Assembly: GCA_050015275.1 (NCBI GenBank)
Contig: JBEKBS010000001.1
Coordinates: forward strand, 186,001-250,000
Direction of reading: 5' to 3'
DNA from: DATKJS01 sp050015275
GTDB lineage: Bacteria; Acidobacteriota; Aminicenantia; Aminicenantales; Saccharicenantaceae
DNA: 64,000 nt
The notes under the pieces are model-generated. The model saw only the letters and a list, made by a program, of their open reading frames with translations. It did not search any database and was not told where the DNA came from. Of the stretch, positions 25,167-33,824 are shown piece by piece. Position 1 is the first letter of the stretch. Every line of letters begins with the position of its first letter. Both the position numbers and the translations under genes were made by a program.

Positions 25167-25322
25167 GGGTTCGGCCTAATTAGCTATTATAACATGTCCA
25201 ACCCACAGCAGGACTCTCAAATCATTGTTTGGACGGGTCCTGGCGCGGCAGCGTCCCTGTCCGGGCCTCGCTCCACCCATCCGCTATTTTAGCCATTCAT
25301 GGAGCGGCCCTTCTCGCTCTGC

Positions 25323-25344
25323 TATAATGGGCCCCGCTCGGAGG
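25323..25344 (+). promoter_or_regulatory. -10 element and RBS of mntP
   Basis: A consensus TATAAT is at 25323-25328 and GGAGG at 25340-25344. The GGAGG sits 8 nt from the ATG at 25353 and only 2 nt from the ATG at 25347, which decides the start. The leader would be under 20 nt, too short for a manganese riboswitch. Confidence 0.65.
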
Positions 25345-25352
25345 AAATGTCG

Positions 25353-25919
25353 ATGTCGCTCGTCCTTGTCCTGGGGCTCGCCGTAGCGCTGGCCATGGAT
25401 TGCTTCGCCGTCTCCATGGGTCTGGCCTGCGGGCTGAGGGGGCTGACGGCGCGGCAGTCGGTCCGGATGGCCTCCTTTTTCGGGGCGTTCCAGTTCGGCA
25501 TGCCCGTCCTCGGCTGGTTCGCTGGGGAGAGTGTCGTTCGCTTCACGCGCGGTTTTGATCATTGGCTGGCCTTCGGGCTGCTGGCCTTGATCGGCGGCCG
25601 CATGATCTACGAGTCTTTCAACCTCAGCGATGAGGAGAAAGCCTGCCGGCCCGACCAGACGCGGGGCGTCCGGCTTCTCGTCCTTTCGGTCGCGACGAGC
25701 ATCGACGCCCTCGCCGTAGGACTGAGCCTGGGGGTCATCAAGGCCGGCATCCTTTATCCCGCCGGCGTCATCGGGATCGTCTGCTTCGTCATGACGATCA
25801 TCGGGGCGAGGCTCGGGCCGGCCGTCGGCCGGGCCGTGGGGAAAAGGGCGGAGCTCGCGGGCGGCCTGATCCTGATCGGGATCGGGCTCCGGATCCTTGT
25901 CGAGCACCTCCGCGGCTGA
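25353..25919 (+). CDS. mntP: Manganese efflux pump MntP
   Basis: Started at 25353, the protein is 188 residues, matching E. coli MntP. It has six hydrophobic helices and the two family repeats with conserved acidic residues: ALAMDCFAVSMGLACG in helix 1 and ATSIDALAVGLSLGV in the second half. These aspartates are thought to bind Mn2+. MntP exports excess manganese. It stands next to a CPBP protease in the opposite direction, and nothing suggests an operon. Confidence 0.9.
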   Translation: MSLVLVLGLAVALAMDCFAVSMGLACGLRGLTARQSVRMASFFGAFQFGMPVLGWFAGESVVRFTRGFDHWLAFGLLALIGGRMIYESFNLSDEEKACRPDQTRGVRLLVLSVATSIDALAVGLSLGVIKAGILYPAGVIGIVCFVMTIIGARLGPAVGRAVGKRAELAGGLILIGIGLRILVEHLRG

Positions 25920-25929
25920 CGCAGCCGCG

Positions 25930-26577
25930 TCAGAGTGGCCAGACGACGAAAATCGCGAGGTCCCAGACGGCGTGGCTCACGGCGTTGAGGACGGGCGAGC
26001 GGAAGATCCGGTAGGTCAGGCCCCAGAAAAGCCCACAGACACCGGCCGCGAGGACGAGCATGACGTTCCCGCTCCCGACATGGACCAAGGCATAGAGCAG
26101 GGCGGTCAGCCAGAACCCCTTCCGCGGTCCGAGGAGGGCCGAGGCCCTGTCTTGAAGGAACCCCCGCCAATAGACCTCCTCGCCCGGCCCGACGAGAAGA
26201 CCGAGAAGAAGGGCGATCCGGAGGATCCCCGGCCCTTGCTTCAGGCGATAGATGTCTGCGATGCCGGCGGGCGCGAAGGGGAAAAGCTTGAGGGCGATGA
26301 GCCGTCCGACAGCGAAGGCGGCGTACAGGACGGCCGCAGAGAGAACCCCGAGGACAAGCTTGCGCGGCAATCCTGACCGGAGATCGGCCTTGAGCCTTTG
26401 CCCGTAGCCGCCATCGGCCGCCAGGCCGAGCCCCACGGCCGAGATGATGTTCAGGCCCAGCCACCACCAGAAATCCAGGGGGCCTAAACGGTGGAAGCGG
26501 AAAAGGGCGATGAAAAGAGCAGCGGGGACGGCCGCGGCCAGGACCAATGGACGCGTTGCCGTGGGCTCCCCGTTCAC
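25930..26577 (-). CDS. CPBP-family intramembrane protease
   Basis: I start it at a GTG (26575-26577) that overlaps the stop of the upstream UbiA gene in a GTGA arrangement, giving 215 residues. It has about six hydrophobic helices and the CPBP (Abi/Rce1-like) motifs: GPGEEVYWRGFLQ with paired glutamates and Arg, the later ALLYALVHVGSGN with the catalytic His, and NAVSHAVWD. Such proteases process prenylated or peptide substrates, or have immunity roles for bacteriocins. Coupling to a prenyltransferase gene is suggestive, but a substrate cannot be named. Confidence 0.8.
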   Translation of the reverse strand: MNGEPTATRPLVLAAAVPAALFIALFRFHRLGPLDFWWWLGLNIISAVGLGLAADGGYGQRLKADLRSGLPRKLVLGVLSAAVLYAAFAVGRLIALKLFPFAPAGIADIYRLKQGPGILRIALLLGLLVGPGEEVYWRGFLQDRASALLGPRKGFWLTALLYALVHVGSGNVMLVLAAGVCGLFWGLTYRIFRSPVLNAVSHAVWDLAIFVVWPL

Positions 26578-27527
26578 GGCCACCTGAGGACGGCTTCCAG
26601 GAGCACGGCGGCAGTGCTGAGGAGGCCGAAGACGAGGTTGTGGTTGGCCGTGGCGCCGTCGAGGATGATGAAGTCCATCGGCCGGCGGGGGACGGCCCGC
26701 CGGACGGCCCGGCCCCAGAGCCTCATAGCGCTGGGGAGGGCGATGAACACGAGGAGGAAGGTCGGCGGCATGGGCCGCAGGGAGTCCCCCACGAGCCGCG
26801 GGATGGTGATGAAACCGACGTCGATCGCAAAAGGCCCGAAGATGAGGGCCCCATAATACAGGAGGGAGCCGCGATCGCCGAGGAGGCCGGCCACGGTATT
26901 CACCCGCCGCTCCCGGTCGGACAAGGCATCGCGCCAGTTGTTGGCGTGGAGGATGGCGCTGACCAGCATGGCCATGGGGACCGCCCAGACGGCCGGGATC
27001 CAGGAAACTGTCCTGGCCTGGACGATCCAGGCGCCGAGGGAACCGAGGATCCCGAAGTCCAGGAGGACGGCCAGGTCGCCTAGGGCCCGGGCCTTGAGCA
27101 GGGTATAACACGCGCCGATGGCGACGCCGGCCCCCCCGACGACAAGAAGCGCCGGACTCGTACGGAGAGCGAGAATCAGGCCGGAGAGGGAGCCCAGGCC
27201 GAAGAGCGCCGCAGCGCCGGCTTGGACCTGGCGGTCCGTGAGCCAGCCGCGGACGATCGCCCCGCTGACCGGCGTCACGTCCTTGTCGAGGCCGCGCCGG
27301 AAATCATAGACGTCGCTGAGCATGTTCGCCGCGCTGTGAAGGACCATCATCGTGACGATGGCCCAGAGGAAATGGAGCACGGAGAGACGCGCCCCGCCGA
27401 TGACGACCGCGAGCGACGTCCCGAAGACGACCGGCATGGTCGACGCGGGCCAGGACCAGGGGCGGGCGGCTATCAGAAATTTGTAGAGCCGCGACGGGGT
27501 TGGCCCGGCTTGATTGATATCGTTCAT
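26574..27527 (-). CDS. UbiA-superfamily prenyltransferase (MenA-like)
   Basis: The 317-residue membrane protein has about nine helices and both Asp-rich motifs of the superfamily: HSAANMLSDVYDFRRGLD (NxxxD-type) and NNWRDALSDRERRVNT. The N-terminal RPWSWPASTMPVVFG resembles MenA, which attaches a polyprenyl tail to 1,4-dihydroxy-2-naphthoate in menaquinone synthesis. Other acceptors are possible. It lies 22 bp downstream of a Tat FAD oxidoreductase and is coupled to a CPBP protease, so a quinone or isoprenoid-lipid role is likely for the group. Confidence 0.85.
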   Translation of the reverse strand: MNDINQAGPTPSRLYKFLIAARPWSWPASTMPVVFGTSLAVVIGGARLSVLHFLWAIVTMMVLHSAANMLSDVYDFRRGLDKDVTPVSGAIVRGWLTDRQVQAGAAALFGLGSLSGLILALRTSPALLVVGGAGVAIGACYTLLKARALGDLAVLLDFGILGSLGAWIVQARTVSWIPAVWAVPMAMLVSAILHANNWRDALSDRERRVNTVAGLLGDRGSLLYYGALIFGPFAIDVGFITIPRLVGDSLRPMPPTFLLVFIALPSAMRLWGRAVRRAVPRRPMDFIILDGATANHNLVFGLLSTAAVLLEAVLRWP

Positions 27528-27549
27528 GGTCCGGGCGTCCTCCCCTTGA

Positions 27550-29193
27550 TTAGCCCTTCCAGCCTTTCATGATCTCGGCAAAACACTGGAGGCCGCTCGG
27601 GATGCAGGCGCCGTAACCGCCGCCGGGGAATGTCCAGGCGCCGGCGAGGTAGAGGTTCTTGACGGGTGTCCGCTGGGGGAACCGCGACGGGCCCGCATCG
27701 TCGAGCGTCTGGTCCCAACCGTAGATGGCCCCGCGCGGGTTGGCCGTATAGCGGAGGTTCGTGAGCGGCGTCGCCGCGTCCCGGACCTCGATGGCCTTGC
27801 GAAGCCCGGGGAGCAGAACCTTCTCAGCCTGATCGATCAAGATGTCGGCCATCCGGAGCTTCTCGGCATTGTAGGCGTCCTTTTTTCCGGCGAGGTAGTC
27901 GGCCTCATACTTTTCCCAGTGTTCGAAGCCCTGAAGGGTCATGATGGACAGGGTGTTCTTGCCCTCGGGCGAGTAGCCCTTGTAAAGGTTGTCGTAGAGG
28001 GTCGCGCCGAAGCCCGGGTTCGTGAAGTCCCCGCGGACCGTCGCCCTGTAATCCTCCTCGACATCGTAGCCCGTATTGTAGAAGATCTCGGTGTCCTTGA
28101 TTCCGAGCTCCCGGACGAGGTCCTTTTTCAAGCCGAGGAAGACCTGGAACGAGGACAGGCTGATGCTGAGCTTCTCCATCCTAGCCAGGGTGGCCTTGAC
28201 AAGGTCCGGTTCGTCGAGAAATTTCTTGAACGTGTCGGGCGCGTTGGCGTTCGACACGATGGCCTTTCCTATGAACTCGCGGCCGTCGTCCGTCCTGACG
28301 CCGACGGCGGCGCCGTTCCGGACCAGGATCTTGTCGACCCGGGTCTTGAGCATGACCTTGCCGCCGTGCGCCTCGATGAACACGGCGAAAGAGTCGCTGA
28401 TCTTCTGGGACTTGCCGACCGGATAAAACCCGCCGTTCTCGAGATAGCCGATCGTGGGAAGGGCGTAATAAAAGGGAGAAAGCGTCGACGGCGGCAGGCC
28501 GAAATAGCCGCAGAGGGCGGAGACGATGGCCTTGAGTTTGGGGTTCTTGAGGCGGGCGTCCACCATGGCCCCCCACGGCTTGCCCATGGTCTTGGCGAGA
28601 TAGGGATAATCCTGGACGAAGCGGGTCATGTCGGGGCGCCCCCCGGCGGCAGAAAGCCGGCCGGTGTCGCCGGAAAGCCCTTTCATGTCGTCGAACAAGC
28701 CTTCGATCCCAGCCTTCTCGTCGGGGAATTTACCGACCAGGTCGGCGATATAGGCCGGGAGATTCCTGTCCGGGACACGGATGTCGTAATCGGGATATAT
28801 CGCCCGGTAGAGGGTGTGGTGGGGCACGAACTCGATGCCCCTGATTTCGGGAAAACCGGGGATGAGGTCGAAGACGCCGTTCCTGGCCGAGACGGTCGTC
28901 GAATGGAGCGAGGCGTCGAAGACGAAACCGCCGGGGCGATGGAAGGTCGTGGCGTACCCGCCCGGCTTGATATGCTTTTCGATGACCAGGGGCCGGAAGC
29001 CCTGCCGGGCGAACGCGGCGCCGCAGCTCAGGCCGCCCAGTCCGGCGCCGATGATGACGGCGTCATAGTCGTTGTCTTTGCGGCCGGCCTCCTGCACGCC
29101 CCGGGGAAAGCTGTCCCAGTCGAGCGCCATAATGGGAATTCCCGCCAGGAATGAGGTCAGGAAATCGCGCCGTGGAATTTGCTTTGGAGCCAT
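27550..29193 (-). CDS. Tat-exported FAD-dependent oxidoreductase of the phytoene desaturase/retinol saturase type
   Basis: Started at 29193 (AAGGAGGGG about 6 nt upstream), the protein is 547 residues; an in-frame ATG 75 bp earlier lacks a site. It begins PRRDFLTSFLAG, a twin-arginine signal, with the remainder exported folded with cofactor. The dinucleotide-binding motif DYDAVIIGAGLGGLSCGAAF comes at about 43-62, followed by IEKHIKPGGYATTF, the desaturase signature. The C-terminal NLYLAGAWTFPGGGYGA is typical of CrtI/RetSat enzymes. A substrate such as a carotenoid, polyprenyl or quinone chain is plausible given the UbiA gene 22 bp downstream. Confidence 0.85.
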   Translation of the reverse strand: MAPKQIPRRDFLTSFLAGIPIMALDWDSFPRGVQEAGRKDNDYDAVIIGAGLGGLSCGAAFARQGFRPLVIEKHIKPGGYATTFHRPGGFVFDASLHSTTVSARNGVFDLIPGFPEIRGIEFVPHHTLYRAIYPDYDIRVPDRNLPAYIADLVGKFPDEKAGIEGLFDDMKGLSGDTGRLSAAGGRPDMTRFVQDYPYLAKTMGKPWGAMVDARLKNPKLKAIVSALCGYFGLPPSTLSPFYYALPTIGYLENGGFYPVGKSQKISDSFAVFIEAHGGKVMLKTRVDKILVRNGAAVGVRTDDGREFIGKAIVSNANAPDTFKKFLDEPDLVKATLARMEKLSISLSSFQVFLGLKKDLVRELGIKDTEIFYNTGYDVEEDYRATVRGDFTNPGFGATLYDNLYKGYSPEGKNTLSIMTLQGFEHWEKYEADYLAGKKDAYNAEKLRMADILIDQAEKVLLPGLRKAIEVRDAATPLTNLRYTANPRGAIYGWDQTLDDAGPSRFPQRTPVKNLYLAGAWTFPGGGYGACIPSGLQCFAEIMKGWKG

Positions 29194-29276
29194 CGCCCCC
29201 TCCTTTGTCTTTTCGTTCGACGCGGCCGGCATGCGGGAGAACGCGCCGCCGCTAATGCCGCCGTACACGCGGAAAC

Positions 29277-29305
29277 AATATAAACTCAGGGTGCGGGACT
29301 GTCAA
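29277..29305 (-). promoter_or_regulatory. Promoter of the FAD oxidoreductase-UbiA-CPBP operon
   Basis: On the minus strand TTGACA (29300-29305) and TATATT (29277-29282) are exactly 17 bp apart. This is one of the best sigma-70-type promoters in the window. Confidence 0.85.
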
Positions 29306-29329
29306 TCACACGGCGTCCCGTGTCCCTTT

Positions 29330-29575
29330 TTAACGGATTCCGATGCCGCGCCATTTGACGAATATGAAACAACAGGCGCCGAAGACCAGCCAGCAGATCA
29401 GCCAAACGACATTTCCCGTCGGGCCGCGCCAAAGAACATGAAGGATAAAGAGGAAGGCCATGACGGCGGCGATGAGAACCCTCCCCCAGTCTGTCTCGGC
29501 TTCGATAAACGCCCAGATGCCGAGGAGGATCGAGATGCCGATGCCAATGGCCCCATAGGGGATTGTGGGGATCAC
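29330..29575 (-). CDS. Small three-helix membrane protein, function unknown
   Basis: I favour a GTG start at 29575 (GGAG 6 nt upstream), giving 81 residues; an upstream ATG at 29620 would add a short polar-hydrophobic lead. The product has three hydrophobic helices (about 6-24, 30-46 and 51-70) and a basic end (KWRGIGIR). It lies just upstream of the FAD oxidoreductase promoter. I do not recognise the family. Confidence 0.45.
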   Translation of the reverse strand: MIPTIPYGAIGIGISILLGIWAFIEAETDWGRVLIAAVMAFLFILHVLWRGPTGNVVWLICWLVFGACCFIFVKWRGIGIR

Positions 29576-29709
29576 GCGCGCTCCGTGTCCCAGTATAAGA
29601 CCGGTGCCCAGACGAAGCAACCGGCGATGACGCTCGCTCAGGCCGAATTCGGGGACACAACACCCATTTCCGGATTTCGCCGTCCGGGCTCCTCAGGCCT
29701 CCGCGGCTC

Positions 29710-29738
29710 TTGACTTGCTGCCGGGGTCCTCATATCCT
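29710..29738 (+). promoter_or_regulatory. Promoter of the SDR gene
   Basis: TTGACT (29710-29715) and TATCCT (29733-29738) are 17 bp apart. Confidence 0.55.
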
Positions 29739-29820
29739 GAATCCTCTCCCCGCGTCATGCAAACTGCGTATGATGAGGACATCGGCGGAAGCAAAGGAGG
29801 GGAACGGGAGGAGAATGGAT

Positions 29821-30591
29821 ATGCATTCTTTGAAAGATAAGGTCGTTTTCGTGACGGGCGCGAGCTCGGGGATCGGGCGGTCCTGCGCCCTGGCGTTTGC
29901 GCGCGAAGGGGCGAAGATCCTGATGTGTGCCCGACGGGCCGACCGCCTTAGAACGCTCACCGCAGAGCTGAAGAAGGAACTCGGCGTGCCTGTCCATGCC
30001 TTCGGTCTCGACGTCCGGAACCAGCCGGCCGTCGAAAAGTCGCTCGCCGCCCTGTCTGCGGAGTGGCGGCCGATCGAGGTCCTGGTCAACAACGCGGGGC
30101 TGAGCCGCGGCCTCGCGAAGCTCCAAGAGGGGCTCCTCACCGACTGGGAGGAGATGATCGATACCAACGTCAAGGGGCTCCTGTACGTGAGCCGGGCGGT
30201 CATCCCCGGCATGGCCGAGCGCGGGAGCGGCCACGTCATCAACATCGGCTCGATCGCGGGCTACGAGGTCTATCCCGGCGGCAACGTCTACTGCGCGACG
30301 AAGTTCGCCGTCCGGGCCCTGTCGAAGGGGCTGCGCCTCGACCTGAACGGGACGCCCATCCGCGTCAGCGAAGTCGCCCCCGGCATGGTCGAGACCGAAT
30401 TCAGCGTTGTCCGGTTCCACGGCGACACGGAGCGGGCCGGCACGGTCTACCAGAGCCTGACGCCGCTTTCTCCCGACGACATCGCGGCCGCGGTCGTCTG
30501 GTGCGCGACACGGCCTCCGCACGTCAATGTCAGCGAAATGATCGTCATGCCCACGGCCCAGGCCTCGACGACGCTGGTGCATCGGAAATAG
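29821..30591 (+). CDS. Short-chain dehydrogenase/reductase (YdfG-like)
   Basis: The ATG at 29821 has GGAGGAG 7 nt upstream and gives 256 residues; an ATG 6 bp earlier lies too close to that site. It has the SDR cofactor motif TGASSGIGRSCALAF with a following basic CARRADR that favours NADP(H). NNAGLS, the catalytic Ser in NIGSIAG and the YCATK active site are present, and the helix-strand end VSEMIVMPTAQAS resembles YdfG (3-hydroxy acid/serine dehydrogenase). The substrate cannot be decided from sequence. It converges on the MFS transporter. Confidence 0.9.
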   Translation: MHSLKDKVVFVTGASSGIGRSCALAFAREGAKILMCARRADRLRTLTAELKKELGVPVHAFGLDVRNQPAVEKSLAALSAEWRPIEVLVNNAGLSRGLAKLQEGLLTDWEEMIDTNVKGLLYVSRAVIPGMAERGSGHVINIGSIAGYEVYPGGNVYCATKFAVRALSKGLRLDLNGTPIRVSEVAPGMVETEFSVVRFHGDTERAGTVYQSLTPLSPDDIAAAVVWCATRPPHVNVSEMIVMPTAQASTTLVHRK

Positions 30592-30624
30592 CGTCGGGGA
30601 CACGAAAATCGCCGAATTGGCGAA

Positions 30625-31878
30625 TTAGCGGCGGCCGGAGGCCATCTTGGCCGCTGCGGGGAGGCGGCGCAAGCGGAGCATGGCCCAGATGCCGACGGCC
30701 GGACCGAGGGCGAGAAAAGCAAACGCCCAGCGCCAGGAGACCGCCCGTTCGAGCGTCGGGACGAGGCGGATCGTTACGAGGGTCAGCAGGAATCCCAGGC
30801 TCGTCTGAAGCGTGAGAGCCGTGCCCGTCCGTTCGATTGGGCAAAGTTCGCTCACGCCCGCGGAGAACTGGGCGGAATCGGCGACCACGGCGAAGCCCCA
30901 GATAAGGCAAATGATGAATAGAGTCCAGGGATTCCCTCCGAAAAAGAAACCCGACACGAGACAGCACAGCGCGCTGACGGCCATGGATGCGGACGTGATG
31001 ATTGTCCTCCCGAACCGGTCGGCGAGCCTGCCCACGACCAGGCTCCCGGCCCCGCCCGCGGCGATCATGGCGAAGGCTGCGACGGACGCCCAAGTCCCGG
31101 CGACCCCCGAAACCCGGAAGCTCGCGACAAGGAAGACGGGCGCCCAGGTCCAGACGGCGTAGAGCTCCCACATGTGACCGAAGTAGCCCAGGTTGGCCAG
31201 GGCCATTCCCCTGTCCCGCCAGATCTCGCCGGCGTATTTCCAGTTGAATCGCGGCGCGGGCGCTCGGTCGGGGCCTTCCGTGATGAAGAGGAGTGCGATG
31301 AGGCCGCCGGCTGCAGCCAGGGCGGCGCTCAAATAGAGGACGGGCTTCCAGTCCGCGCCTCCTCCAAAGGCCCGGAGCAGGTGAGGGGCCGCCGAACCGA
31401 CCGTGAGGGCACCCACGAGAAGACCGATCCCCCAGCCGCGGTCGTTTCGCGTCCAGGTAGCCATGATCTTCATCCCGACCGGATAGACGCCGGCGAGAAA
31501 CAGACCCGTCAGGAACCGGAACGCTATGGCGGCCGACGGCCCGGACCCGGAAGCCGGGATGATGAACGTCGCAACGCCGGCGAGGAGCGCCGACAGGGAG
31601 AAAAGGAGACGCGAGGGGAGCCGGTCGGCGAGGTTTAGGACGGCCGAGCCGAGCGACCCGGCGACGAAGCCGAGCTGGACGGACATCGTCAGCCAGGCCT
31701 GACCCGAGGCGCCGAGATTCCAGGCGGCCGCGAGCGCCGGTACGACTGCCGAGGCCGAGAACCAGACCGACATCCCCAGGAGCTCGGCCAGGGCGAGGAG
31801 CGTCAGAGCGCGCTTTTTTTGACGTGGGGAAGGCGGGTTGGCCATGAACGCAGAAAAGGACGGAACCTCCGGCTTCAT
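30625..31878 (-). CDS. Major facilitator superfamily transporter
   Basis: The 417-residue protein has twelve hydrophobic helices in two halves. The MFS loop 2-3 signature appears as LADRLPSR in the first half and is clearer in the second (GRLADRFGRTIITSAS). The helix-4/5 region FLTGLFLAGVYPVGMKIM resembles transporters of the nitrate/cyanate/organic-anion group, but no substrate can be named. The ATG at 31878 has AGAGGG 8 nt upstream; an in-frame ATG at 31845 is less well supported. A tail of basic residues ends the protein. Confidence 0.85.
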   Translation of the reverse strand: MKPEVPSFSAFMANPPSPRQKKRALTLLALAELLGMSVWFSASAVVPALAAAWNLGASGQAWLTMSVQLGFVAGSLGSAVLNLADRLPSRLLFSLSALLAGVATFIIPASGSGPSAAIAFRFLTGLFLAGVYPVGMKIMATWTRNDRGWGIGLLVGALTVGSAAPHLLRAFGGGADWKPVLYLSAALAAAGGLIALLFITEGPDRAPAPRFNWKYAGEIWRDRGMALANLGYFGHMWELYAVWTWAPVFLVASFRVSGVAGTWASVAAFAMIAAGGAGSLVVGRLADRFGRTIITSASMAVSALCCLVSGFFFGGNPWTLFIICLIWGFAVVADSAQFSAGVSELCPIERTGTALTLQTSLGFLLTLVTIRLVPTLERAVSWRWAFAFLALGPAVGIWAMLRLRRLPAAAKMASGRR

Positions 31879-32074
31879 CGAGCCCTCTTATATCCTAAGC
31901 CGTCGGGCCGGTCAATCGACAAGGGACTGGGGAATAAACGGGGACACCGGCTTGCTTGCTAACTTCTTGCTCTTCGCCTCCCCCGACGTCTCGTCCGGTG
32001 GGATTTGCGCTAGATTTTAGAGTTGGCGCCCGTATCCTGTATAATAAGCCAGCATCATCGGAAGGGAAACGACC

Positions 32075-33274
<1,200 letters not shown>

Positions 33275-33291
33275 CCTGGCGGTTCCCGGCT

Positions 33292-33319
33292 TTGACATTT
33301 CCCGCCCGTAATCTATAAT
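33292..33319 (+). promoter_or_regulatory. Consensus promoter upstream of acpS
   Basis: A perfect TTGACA (33292-33297) and a perfect TATAAT (33314-33319) are 16 bp apart. The roughly 90-nt leader that follows is very GC-rich and can fold (CCTG-CCGA-CAGG near 33355). It would drive acpS and the three genes behind it separately from kbl. Confidence 0.85.
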
Positions 33320-33417
33320 ACTATTCCGTCTTTGCGGGACGCGGCAGAAGCGGCCTGCCGACAGGCGGGCCGAGAGCCGCGGGGCCCGGCAGCCACGGAC
33401 GAAAGGCACGTAAGTCA

Positions 33418-33801
33418 TTGATTTTCGGGGTCGGTACGGATATCATCGAGGTCCAGAGGGTCGAGGAGAAGCTCGTCCGCACGGAGAACCTCAAGACCAA
33501 GCTCTTCACCCCGATTGAGATCGCTTACTGCGAGGCCAAGCATCGCCCGGGCCTGCACTTCGCCGCCCGCTTTGCCGCGAAGGAAGCCTTCCTCAAGGCC
33601 ATGGGCACGGGCTGGACGGGCGGGCACAAATTCTCCGAGATCGAAATCGTCAACAACACCCTGGGCAAGCCCGAGCTTTTCGTCCACGGCAAGGTCGCTG
33701 AGTTCTGCCGGGCCCATGGGATCACGGGCATGCAGGCTTCGCTGTCCCATATCAAGGACCTGGCCAAAGCGGTCGTCGTCCTGGAAAAGAAACCGGAATA
33801 A
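33418..33801 (+). CDS. acpS: Holo-(acyl-carrier-protein) synthase
   Basis: The 127-residue protein begins at a TTG (33418), which gives the canonical start IFGVGTDIIEVQRVE with the Mg2+-binding Asp; no ATG fits. The second metal-binding block FAARFAAKEAFLKAMG is intact, and the end MQASLSHIKDLAKAVVVLE matches. AcpS transfers 4'-phosphopantetheine from CoA to the serine of carrier proteins. It lies 23 bp before the acetyl-CoA-synthetase-like gene and 1.8 kb before a carrier protein, its likely client, although it may also serve the housekeeping ACP. Confidence 0.93.
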   Translation: MIFGVGTDIIEVQRVEEKLVRTENLKTKLFTPIEIAYCEAKHRPGLHFAARFAAKEAFLKAMGTGWTGGHKFSEIEIVNNTLGKPELFVHGKVAEFCRAHGITGMQASLSHIKDLAKAVVVLEKKPE

Positions 33802-33824
33802 AGGCGAACGGAGGATCAATCACC

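Noticed and set aside
25200..25346. Possible manganese (yybP-ykoY) riboswitch before mntP
   Set aside because: A consensus TATAAT lies only 25 bp before the start codon, so there is no leader long enough, and the conserved loops are absent.
30063..30815. Arg-rich plus-strand frame overlapping the SDR gene
   Set aside because: It is an out-of-frame reading of the dehydrogenase with no domain of its own.
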